Shown: one piece after another, positions 19,641 through 31,600 of the stretch
Numbering within the stretch: the first letter of the stretch is position 1
Layout of the letters: the number at the start of each line of letters is the position of its first letter
Origin: Lagopus muta
Taxonomy: Eukaryota > Chordata > Aves > Galliformes > Phasianidae
Assembly (NCBI RefSeq): GCF_023343835.1
Contig: NC_064438.1
Location: 56,010,578 to 56,074,577 of the forward strand
Direction of reading: 5' to 3'
Length of the DNA stretch: 64,000 nt
Position numbers and translations under genes: made by a program
The notes under the pieces: generated by a model
Seen by the model: the letters and a program-made list of their open reading frames with translations, nothing else
The model's database searches: none
Told to the model about the DNA's origin: nothing

Positions 19641-22600
19641 GGCCCTGAGGTGCCCCGGCCCTGGAGGTGCCCGGTGGATGGGGCCCTGTTTACCAGCGGT
19701 GGTTTGTATCGTTAGCGGCTGCTGCGAGTGATTCCTTGTGCTATTTCGGGAAGGTTGGTAAGCGGGGCGTTGTGTGGAAGGTCCTCACGCCCGACGCCCT
19801 TCACATCTGTCTGCCAAATGTCAGAACGGCGGTGCCTTGCTGCTTCCCTCGGCTCTGCAGCTGACCCAAGCAGCTCTTTATGCCAGCAGGCGTTTAATGC
19901 CGTAAACTTTTTCTATAGCTGTTTGCTGGTAGTCTGTATGATTGGACGATGATGTGCCAGTCTCGCATTTAAACAAACGTGAGAGTCTGAAGCGAAACCC
20001 AAATACCAAAAATCGACTCATGCCTCCATCTGTATCCACACGAGCAGACCCTTAATCCTGGCTAAGGAGCATTACAGCCAATGGGAGTGGGCATAAAGGT
20101 GTCTGGTCTGGTACTAAATGGGAGGTCAGTGGCCCTGCATGTGGCAGGGGGGTTGGAAATTCACGATCCTTGAGGTCCCTTCCAACCCTGGCCATTCTGT
20201 GATTCTGTGTCAGCCTGCAACGTTCTGACTGTGGACTGCAACTTGTTGGGGTTTCTTTGTTTTTGTGTGACCTGGAACCACAAACTGCTCTCTCTGAAGT
20301 TGATGGAAAACTGTGTGTCTGTGTGAGGCTGCCCACGGTTACCTGTGATTTCCACAGAAATCTTGTTTTGGGCATTTGGAATATAAAGCAAGTACTTTGT
20401 GTTGCCCTTGTGCATACTAAAGATTTTGGCTAACCTTCAGGCTTCACTGAAGTAGCAAAGCCTCAATCATCCTGCATTAACCGAGGCACAAGGAGTTCCT
20501 TAACCCACTGGAAAACCAAAGCTATATAGGTGTAGTCCTGGCCAAGGTACCAGAGGCAACAACAGCTCGTCTTAAAAACAAAACAAAAAAACAACTCTCA
20601 TCTTCCTCCTATTTCTCACATGGGGCAGGGTCAGCTCTTCTACCTGACTGCTCTCACTGCATCTTCCTAAGGTGCTTTAACCATCCTGTTTAGCTTTGTA
20701 TGTTTAACCTGCTTTGCTTATTTGTAAGAATAATTTCCTGTGGGTTTTTTCCCCTTTTTTTTTTTCTTTCCCTTTGGTCTGAGTGCAGTCTTCTGTCCTG
20801 TACCCCCTGGATTTGGTGTCTTGCTGCTCAGAGCTTTTCTAACAGAAACACAGCCGTGCATAGCAGCTTTGCATTCACAAATAAGGGAATAACATCACAT
20901 GAATAGCGTAAGGTCAGTTGATTGCAGTAGGAAAGTTTGCCGTGGGGACAATGCTTCCTAAAGCTTGGATTTCTTGTTCTTTCAAAGCTTTACAATTGCT
21001 GATGGTTTAAAACCGTGCTTGAAATGTGTTATCTGTGCTGGATAATTAATGTTTGAGTGACTGATAGTGAAGTAAAGGAATCACAGAATGGCCTGGGTTG
21101 CACAGGAGCACAATGCTCATCCAGCTCCAACCCCCTGCTGTGTGCAGGTCACCAACCAGCAGCCCAGGCTGCCCAGAGCCACATCCAGCCTGGCCTTGAA
21201 TGCCTGCAGGGATGGGGCATCCACAGCCTCCTTGGGCAACCTGTGCCAGTGCCTCACCACCCTCTGGCTGAAAAACTTCCTCCTAAAGTGGGAGGAGAGA
21301 GGGAGAACCAGCCCTCATCTCAGCAGTCAGCTGCATTGCAGTGAGGGGTTTCCATGCATTCCTTGGGCAGTGAGCACAGGCAGGAGCGACCTTTGCAGCC
21401 CGGCAGGGACAGCTGCAGGCACGGGCTGAGCACAGGCTGTGTTTGCTGGCAGCGTTCTGTGTTTGGTCACTTGATGCCTTCGAGTGGGACGTGGGTTAAT
21501 TTTAGCTGGGAGTCACCTGGATGGGGTCACAAGAAGGTTGCTCTGGGGAAGCTGCTGGGATTGCTGTCAGAAACTGCTTTGGGATGCACAGGGACACCCA
21601 TGCCTCCCGCACTGGAGTCCTCCAGGCTGGAGGGAAGTGTTGTTGCCTCTCTCTTCTTAAAGAGTATTCTGTAGTATCCAGTGATGTGGCACTTTGGATT
21701 TTCTTGTGTGTTTTTTCCCCGATTAAGGTAAATATTTTAATATTCTAACAGCAAAGATCTGCTTTTCATTAGATGATTCTGTGTGCTAAAAGCTGCAGTA
21801 AGGTTGAAAATCGCACCCTGTGTCTGTGAGGAGGAGCTGTTAAGATTAATTATTGAAATAGGACTATAATTAAGGATGAGCAGTCCGGAAGTCCTGCATT
21901 AAATAATTGCTGACGTTCTTCCTCTCATTAGCAATGTGCTGTACGTTACACCAGCATCTCAGTGCTAATTTCAGCCTGGAGACTCTTTCCTCACAGGAGC
22001 TTTTTCCCTCTGCCATAGGCAGAAGTCCTCAGAGTATGTATTCCAAGCATGTGGACTTGCTTTGCTTTGTATTTCTGCAGGTAACAAAAAACAAAGACAA
22101 CACAGTTGTGGTGTCTGAGGCTGCCTGTCTGACTTCTCCAGGCAAAAATCGGTGGCTTTTTGCAACAAAAGGGTTTTATTGGAGAGAATTGGTACAGCAC
22201 TGCCACAGCTGCCCTGGGGATGGTGGGTCACCCTGCATGGAGGTGTTACAGAACTTTGGAGATGTGGCACTTAGGGACGTGGGCATGGTGGGGTGGGCTG
22301 GGGTTGGGCTTGGGGATACACCATGCAACACAATTAAAAATAGGGCAATATAAAGAAATTGAAATGTTTGCTTTAGGAGGAAGTTTTTCAGCCAAAGGGT
22401 GGTGAGGCACTGGCACAGGTTGCCCAAGGAGGCTGTGGATGCCCCATCCCTGCAGGCATTCAAGGCCAGGCTGGATGTGGCTCTGGGCAGCCTGGGCTGC
22501 TGGTTGGCGACCTGCACACAGCAGGGGTTGGAACTGGATGAGCACTGTGCTCCTTTGCAACCCAGGCTGTTCTAGGATTCTATGAGAAACCTGCTGAAGG

Positions 22601-25600
22601 AGTTTGCAGGAGCTGCTTGACGCAGCTGCTAAAGTGCGTGGTGAGCTGGAATCTTTGCAGCCCCCCACAAATATTGCCACCTTTCCTCCTTACAAAGAAC
22701 TTCCTTTAGCCCCAAATTCTTGACAGATCGCTCACCTTTTTGCTGACGTGGTGGACGTGATTCAGGTAATGGCATTGAGTCAGACTCTGTGCCCATAGGA
22801 AAACAAGCACTGCCAAATTTGCTCAGCTCTCCCGGTGCTGGGTGCTGTGTTTGTGGGCTGAGCTATTTCTGCCTTTAGCTCAAGGTTGGAGGTGCTGGTG
22901 GTGTGTGTGCTGCTGTGTGTAAACACACACTGGTGCAGCTTACATGGTGAGAATACATAGAAGGAGACAGGGGAAGATGGACTGATGGATGCTGAGCCAC
23001 CAGGCTCTGGTTGCACTGCATTCCTTGGGTGCACACGTGGCCTCAGGCCCCTGTTCCAGCACCTGCCATTGGGTTGATGTTGGTTTGGAAGGAGAAGGGA
23101 TACTTCTGGCCTGCAGACTCTGAGGGCAGCAGACAGAATTTCTGTTGTTTTAATGTTTTTAATGTGATTGCATACATCATAAAGCCATGGTTGGGGTCCA
23201 CACTTTCAGTTTTGGGCACTTTGAGAAGAGGAATGAAGCATTTTGAGGTTTAATGCGAAATCCAATCCACGGGAGGGAGGGAGAGATCCCAGACACCACC
23301 CAGCCAAGCTCACTCACTGTGTAATTCCTTCTAAATAAAGTTGAGATGTCCCTGAAATAGAGGGCTGGGTGGGGATGTGTGTGAAGCATTTCACTTTTTA
23401 TTAGGGTGTTCAAGAAGTGCAGAGATGTGGATCTGAGGGATGTGGGGGTGGGCTGGGGGGGGGGATCTTGGAGGGTTTTTTCCAACCGTGATGGTTGGAA
23501 CCTATGGAGGCAAGCAGAACACAGCTGTTGCACATCCAGGGGAAGGAAATGCAGGAACCCTAAAAGAATACTTGCTCCTGATTGGTTACTGTCAGCTCCC
23601 ATGGCTCAGACCTGCACCTCAAGCAGGCACTTGGGTCATGGGCTTGTGATGCCTCCAAGTGCTTGGTAGGAATAAGTAGGAAACAGTGCACCTTATTGCT
23701 GCTGCTGGTACAAGGAGTTGGATGTCATTTAGAAGCCTTAAGTGAGAGCTCTCCTATGGGGCACCATTGCTGAGTATAGTAAGAGGTTCTGTTGCTATCC
23801 CTGGGAGATGGATGCTATACAGTTCTGCAGGAGTTCCATACATTTAGCTATTTACTTCCAAGGGTTGAGAGAGAATTCAGGTTTAGAGACACCTGCGAGC
23901 TTCAGGCTTTTTACTGTTTCAGGCAACTTACAATGCCAAAAAACTGTGCAAAAACTGGAATAAAAGCATTTAATCTCTTCCAGGTTTTCAGACAAGAAAG
24001 AAAGGCTGATGCATCTGAAGACCAAACAGAGAGAATTCCAAAAACAGTAAGTTGCAGTCATTAAGTGAAAGTAAATTCCTTTAGAAGATCTCTCTGATGC
24101 ACTGCTGCTGGAGACAGATGTAGTCCAGATAGTCAAATAACTTTCATTCATGTTTTTCCCCCCAGTGTTTTGAAGGCCATGGAAGGCAAAGAGATAACTG
24201 ATCAGCTGGTGAGTTATTCAAAGCTTCCCATAGTTTCTGAGCTCTCTGAATTGCTGGATCACATTCTTTCAAGTTACATTTTACCTCGAGGGCGTTGCCT
24301 TGCTTTCCTAAAAAGCCTGTTGTAAGCAAAAGCAAAATCAGCTCTGCAAGTGCCAATATGCTTCATTTTTTACTAGGTATCATTCCTTCAGTAACTTATT
24401 ATGCTGACTGACTTTAAGCTAAGCTTTCTACTTGTTCGTGGCTTTCCTCTGTGCCGAAAACAGTACATGAAATGTTTATGTGTTGCTCTGAGCCGATGCA
24501 GAACGTCCTGCTCCTTTTGCACCAGAGCTGCTGGCTTCGTTGTTAATCATTAGTCAGTGCATTCGAAACGGTTTGTGCCCTATTGCTGCTGAACCTTCTT
24601 TTTCAGAGATGGAAAATAATGTCGTGCAAGATGAGGATCGAGCAGCTGAAGCAGACCATTTGCAAAGAGAACGATGAAATGGCCAGGCGTGAGTAGTGCC
24701 CTGCTTCTCTAACGTGCGTAACTGCATCTCAGGGAGCAAAAACTCAACTGGTTTGGATTTGAGGGCCAGCTCTTAAAAATAGCGGATTTCCAAGGCAAAT
24801 CAGCGAGTGGATTGCAGCCTTTTTATGCTTGGATGTTAATTAGCAAGCAGTAGGCATTATGCAGCTGGATGGAGATCATTTTGCAACGGCTTAAAAAGTA
24901 AATGCTTAGCAGCCTATGAATTTCTCCCTGGAGATGGTTTTATTCAGTGCAGCGTTCCTGATCACTTCCTCTTGATAAAGAGCAGCAAACAGCTCTGCAG
25001 CTGTTATGGATTTCACGTAGCTGATGAATTTTAACCCACACCTGTCTAGAAATCCCAAATTCCTTCTTGAGTAATACTGTCATTGCAGTATGGCACGAGC
25101 TGGAGAGTTGCTGACATTCAGCAGCTTCAGTTGTGAAATTCGTTAAGCATTTTACACAGGAGAGATTTGTAGTGTCATTTTTCAGGAGAGGACGTGCAGC
25201 TCCTCAGCCTGCTCCTTATAACCTCCATGCAAAGGTGAGATGGGAAGCATATGCCAAAACACACTGACTGAATCAGGGGTGCTGTGATGACTTCAGATTC
25301 AAGAGGAGCCATATGAGAAGTGGTGGCATGGTCATGTAACTGAGAATAGTTATAAAAGAATGGCACAGGCTAACATTAATAACATCCAAACCAGCGAGGT
25401 GCAGGATGGTTTTGTAGTTGGGAGGATGGATAGTCACAGTAAGAAACATATGATAAGAAAAAGATGAAGGACAGGTGAGTCTGTTAGTTAAGAGGAAAGT
25501 GAATTCAGCACCTTCTTGCTTCTTCTAACAAGGAAAACGTGATCAGGTGTTGAACCAGATTAAATTTTACATCGTGAGAGGACTGCAGGGCAAGGAAGGA

Positions 25601-28600
25601 AATCAGGCAGTTAAAGGTTGTTTTGGTTATGTCAGTGCAGCCTTATCAGATTCACTGTAGGGAACTTGAGGAATGGGCAGTGGAGCTCTTGAGAACACTT
25701 GAGGTGGAAAGGATGTCTGAAGGAATAGAGTGCAAACAGCATCTGTTGTCAGAGGATGGATGGAAAGGGAACCTTAAACTGATGACACAGTCACCCTCTT
25801 GTAATCTTACTGCATTGTAGGAACACAGAAAATAGCAAAAAGTGATGCCTGCTTTTAATTAAGAATAGGTCAGGCTGAATTGACCCCTTCTCTGGGGTCA
25901 GGTGCTGCAGTGGAGGAAGCAAAAGATGCAAACATACCTTGTCTTTGGGCTCTGCCCCAGACTACCTCACGAGCAAGCAAATAAACACAGACTGGATGTA
26001 ATCACAGAAAGACTGCATTCAGAGAGAGGTGATGCTTGTCAAACCAGGGAGGTGAGATGGGCAGGGCTCCACAGGGAGCAGTTCCTGGCCCAGTTGTCTT
26101 TACTGTTTTCCATAATAGCTTTCTCAGTAGCACAGAAAGTGGAATGGAGGAAGCCAAGGGGGATGACAGCATGAACTCTGTGCAGAATGGGATCAGATTC
26201 AAAATCGTGCAGATAAGTTGATTGAATCATCTGAAATGAAGGAAGTTAAGACCATGTTGTTTAAGAAAGAGAAACTATAACCTCATAGCAGGGAAAGGTG
26301 GTAGAGTTTGATAGGACAGAATGTGAGGAATTGCAAATTAAATAAAAAATACCAATGAAGTGCTGTTCCAGAAAGGTTCGGACCTCATTCTGAGTTATAC
26401 CGAGGTAGGCTTTGTATTTAAGAAGGGAGCAATTATCCTTCTGTTCTCTGCATCAGTGCTGCCTCAGTGGGAGCCCGGAGCCCAATTTGAGCAATTGAAG
26501 AAAGATATGAATCAACTGGAGAAAATCCAGGAGGAAACATCAGGAATAAAACAGAGTGGCTACAAAAAAATGGTGTTTGGTTTGCTTTGCTTTGCTTCTT
26601 TAAAAATAATAATAAGAAGAAGAAAATGAAGAAGAGCAGTTTCCAGGGACCAGTTAGGGAGTGAAGCTCCTCCACCTTTCTGTTATTCTCAGAAATAAAT
26701 GCTTACATGTTCTTAGTGTGCAGCTTTTACTGCTTACCTGATGAATCCATGATCTGACCTGACTCTTACCCAGTCAGCCTGCCATTGGCTCAGTAGACCC
26801 AAAAGGAACTCTTGCAGTGAGTGGCCAACAGTTCCTTCAATTGCTGTGCTCCCCTGTCTGTGAAAGGTAGCAGCCTGTGTGCATTGAGGCAGATAGAACT
26901 GCTTGGATGTTTTCTTGATTGTCTTTTCAATGGCATATAATGTAGTTCCTTCTTGGAGCAGCAGAAGCCACAAAACATTCTTACTGTACCTCTGGTCTCC
27001 TCTGTGCCTTGCAATCAAAATATATCAGAGGAGCAATGTCAGGGCTTACTGCCTGCCTTCTGTGCGAGGGGCAGTTATCCCATTTCTTGATTACAGGGAA
27101 GTGAGCGCTGTGCTGTGTGCAGGGCATGACTAATGCTGCTTCCTTTCAGCCATAAAAACCGGCACTGAGCACTAGAAGGGGGCTCTTATTCAAACTAGGG
27201 TACATTAACATTTCTCCATATGTATTTGGAGACGTTTTCCTCTGCTTTTGAACGACGGAGGCAGTGAAGTCACCCTCTGCAGCACCATATGTTTGTGGAA
27301 GCGTTGCTGCAGTGAATTATTTTATAGAAGAATCAGCAGATGCTCTTGCAGGAATTTTTTTCCAGCTCTTTGTGTGCCTGCTGCATGGAGGATATTTGGG
27401 CAGTCGCAGCATTTCATAAGCACGAGCACATTTGCCATTTTGTGCTAAGGAGAGGATTGTGCCACTGGGATCCAGGAGCTTTACGAGGCCATACGTGAGC
27501 ACAAAGCCCAAATAATGTATGTTAATAGGAGCAGTGGTGCCAGAAATCGTGAGTGGAGATGCTATCTGCTCTTGATTTTGGCTGCAAGCAGCTCGTGCCT
27601 GTTTGGCCAACACCACGCAAGCATGTAGAGTCAAGCAATTTCTGTCACGATGATTAGCGTAGAGGCTTAATTAAGCTGTGAAATCTTGGCTTTTCTGTTC
27701 CAAATCCAAAAATAGCTGGGTAAAAGATAGGGAGAGATTAATCCCAATGTCAGTCTCTTTGGAGCTCTTTAGAAAAGATTAGAAAGTTGTACCACTTAGC
27801 AGCTGGAGAGCGTTAATAGCGAGGCAGAGTTTTCTGTTCTAAGCCGCTGTGGATCTCATTGGCTATAAATATTAATAAAGCTTTTCTCAGGCTTACTGCA
27901 AGTACCTCGCAGCTCCTTTTCCTAGCTAACATCTGCTGCTGCCTTCACAGATGCAGAGGGGCTTCTGAGAATTAAAGAGGAGAACCAGAAGCATTATCGC
28001 AGGGCTCAGCGGCATCAGGAGAAGAAGGAGAAGATCCAGAGGCACAACCGCAAACTGGGGGACTTGGTGGAGAAAAAAACCTACGACTTGAAAACCCAGC
28101 ACGAACACCTGGCAAAGCTGCGCCGGACGCACATCCTGGAGCTAACGTCAGTCATATTTCCCATTGAAGAAGTAAAGACAAGCGTGAGGTAAGCAAGGCT
28201 CGTCCTTTCGGCCTTGTTTTTCCTACCTTTGGACACCCAGGTGTGAGCTGTGTGAGTCTGAGCTCAACGCCGCGGCTCCCTGAGCATCTGTGGGGAGGGA
28301 GGAGGTGCTTCCCAAAGGAGTTGGACCTGAAGACCAGAGTGTAAGAATCTGAGAGGTCTGAGCTGTGTGTCCACTCTTAAAATAGATGATAAAAAAGGCA
28401 GAACGGAGTAGTGTGGCGATGGAGGAGCATAGCAGGGCTGTTTCTACAGGTGTTCTGCTCTCTGAAGTCTGGTTGCATGCCTGCCAAGCACACTGCTGAC
28501 TGTATTTTTTTTAAACTAACTTTAAAATGCTCTGTTCTTCCTTGGGTGCTGCAGGGATCCTGCAGATGTGTCTTCTGAGAGTGACAATGCTATGACCTCC

Positions 28601-31600
28601 AGCACTGTGAGCAAGCTTGCAGAAGCCAGGAGAACCACGTATCTCTCTGGGAGATGGGTGTGTGATGACCACAATGGGGACACCAGCATTAGCATCACGG
28701 GGCCTTGGATAACCCTTCCTAATAACGGAGACTACTCAGCATATTACAACTGGGTTGAGGAGAAGAAGACTACACAAGGGCCAGGTAAGGAGAGAGGTCT
28801 GATGAGGCGTCTGGGATGCTCCATAAGCCATAGAAGTTGCAGCTTTGAATGCCAGCAGAAAGCACTGGGGATCAGTAGCCCGGCCCTTTGGTTCTTTCCT
28901 GGGCAAACCTGAGTCACAAGTAAAGAAACACCAGTATAGGGAGTAGTCCACTGCCAGCCTCCTTTGCAGGAAATGCTCATTGGGACACGGTGCAAAGTAA
29001 TAGAGAGATAAAGTTAATTATTCACAGTTTTGACATGGTTTGCATGCTTATCGATTTAACAGGAATTCCAAGGATTACTGTTTTGTACCAATTTCTGACA
29101 GATCTCACTGTAAATGATTGCTGCATTCAGGCAGCTCTCAGTACTGACAAATGACATTTCCAGAGGAGACTTCAGAAATGCTTTAACACACCCACTGAGG
29201 CTTCATTTAAAATGAGACTTTCATGCTGTTTTTATTCCTTTTAGATATGGAGCACAATAACCCTGCTCATACCATCAGTGCTGCACTGTGCTATGCAACC
29301 CAGCTCGTTAACACTTTGTCTCTCATACTTGATGTAAATCTTCCCAAGAAGCTCTGCAACAGGCAAGTAAATGCAAGCCTCTGAGAAGATGAATCAGTTA
29401 CCAGTGCTGAATAACCTTAATTCAGTTTGGTTTTGTGAATGAAGTCATTGCTTGGAACGGCCTTTATGGTAATGGCTGATGGCTCACAGATTTTTTTGTG
29501 CCATTTAATTTCATGGGGAGGTCCAGTAGGAATTTAGACTGCAGTTAATCCTCCCTCCCTCCTTTTCTACCTTCTGAGAGCACAGACCAGCCATTCAGAA
29601 GGACAACCTTCTAACCACCTCAGTCAGCATCCTCATATTGGAGTGAAATACGACAGTGTGTGAATAGCACTTTTCATTTGATCAGACCCCACTGTGCTTT
29701 ACAAAATACCAGCTCAATTCAGCAGCTCTTAGTCATCCTGAACAGCTCCACTGCTGTAAGAGATGTAAAATGGGACCTTGTGATATGGTATGACAGCAGT
29801 GTTATTCTCTCTGGATTAAAACACTGGTGGGGAACGTAGCTGGCTGCCAGGTATCTGGGAGTGTGTAAACCCAGCTGTGATGAAAGGCACCATTGGGTTT
29901 TTAGTGCCTACACAGAGCAGATGGGACCTGTACAAAAGTAATTCAGAGGAAGCTGTGAGCTTGGTTTGTCTTCCAGGGGTTTCAACTGTACTGCTGAGAT
30001 TCTTCTAGTGTTTAAAAAACCACAGAATTAGAATCATAGAATCATTAAGGTTGGAAAAATACTAAGGTCATCTGGTCCAACTGTCAGCCCATCACCACCG
30101 TGCCCAGTGGAGCAGTGATTGCCAAAGTGAGGACACAGTGGTTGGGTAGGATCCCTGCAGGTTTTCTTGTGCTATTATTTGGTTGTTCAGTCTCCACAGG
30201 ACAAAAAGGTTGGGAGCAGGGAAATGAGGCAAGATTTAAAAGGAGAACCAAAACAATTTGGCTGTGTTGAAACCTTGAGTTTGCATATGGTTCACATCAG
30301 CTGTCCTGGTGAAACCACTGAGGCTCGGGCAAGCCTTGTTTGCTGATAAAATGCTAACAGAGAGAATGCTGATGGCTGTAGTAGGTGTCACAGCATTTTT
30401 TGTGTGCATGTGTGTGTATGTGGTCCTTCAACAGCGAGTTCTGCGGGGAGAATCTCAGCAGGCACAGGTTCACGCGAGCAGTGAAGAAGCTGAATGCTAA
30501 CATCCTTCACCTCTGCTTCTCTCAGGTAAGGGCAATGCACACATGGATCCTTTGAATAGCTTTTAACTTCCCAGCTGTAGGTTTCCTCCAGTAACTGGTT
30601 GTCTTTTTCTCCCCTTCTCCATGGCAGCATGTCAATTTAGATCTGCTGCACCCACTGCACACGCTCAGGAACCTCATGTACCTGGTCAGCCCAGACACTG
30701 AGAACTTGGGCAGGTAAGAAAAGCAGCACGTCAACACACCTGTGCCTGAATCCCCTTGGCAGTTATTATGCATTTGCACTGTGGCTCATGAGGGAAGTTG
30801 TTCTTCTTTTCTGCTGCACCTTTGCATAAATCCTCAGCACATCAGAAGTTCGGGTGGCCACGTGGGGAGGACAGAGGGAGGGGATTCTGAGCAGGGCATT
30901 TCAGACACATCTGTGTGGTGTGGCTGTGTGTGGCAGGGCTCAGCTGGGGGCTTCATGACTGACTGTATGGACTGGTGTCTCTTGTGCTCCAAAGCAGGAA
31001 CTGCTTCCCCCAGAGCACAGCAGCACATCCCATCAATCTCAATGTGCTCTGAGCATGACCCTGCCCACATCCTGCAAACGTGTATAAGAGCAGCCAGCAG
31101 TATCAGCCTTAAAGTAAATACCAAGCAAAGCTTTCCCAAAATAATTCCAATCAATGAGCACCCTAGACCAAAGTCCACACTCAAATAATATTCATTTATG
31201 TGTACATTAACAATTTTTCTGTTAACTTAGTATGTGATTAGAAGAACATAAGTTCCTATAGGCTGCACACAGCAGTTTTATTATTATTCGTTATTTATTT
31301 TCTTCAGTTTAAGAAAGTTAATACTCATTTCCTCTTGGGATAATCCAGTCACTTGAGGCTGAGGCAGTCTGCAAATGTCTGTGAATTGTACTCTTTTACT
31401 CACCCTCAAATGCACCAATGCTTTGACATCCCCTTTTCTGCTCTGTTCTGGTGTACAGCTCTAGTCTGACTTAAGCCTGCAGTGTCACTGTGTCTTCAGA
31501 TTGATGTTCTTTGGGTATACCCCTACTTAGTCAGCCCAAACATACAGGGAGCCAACTTAGCTCACTGTGGAAAAACTGATGTGCTTGTCTGCAAACAGGG

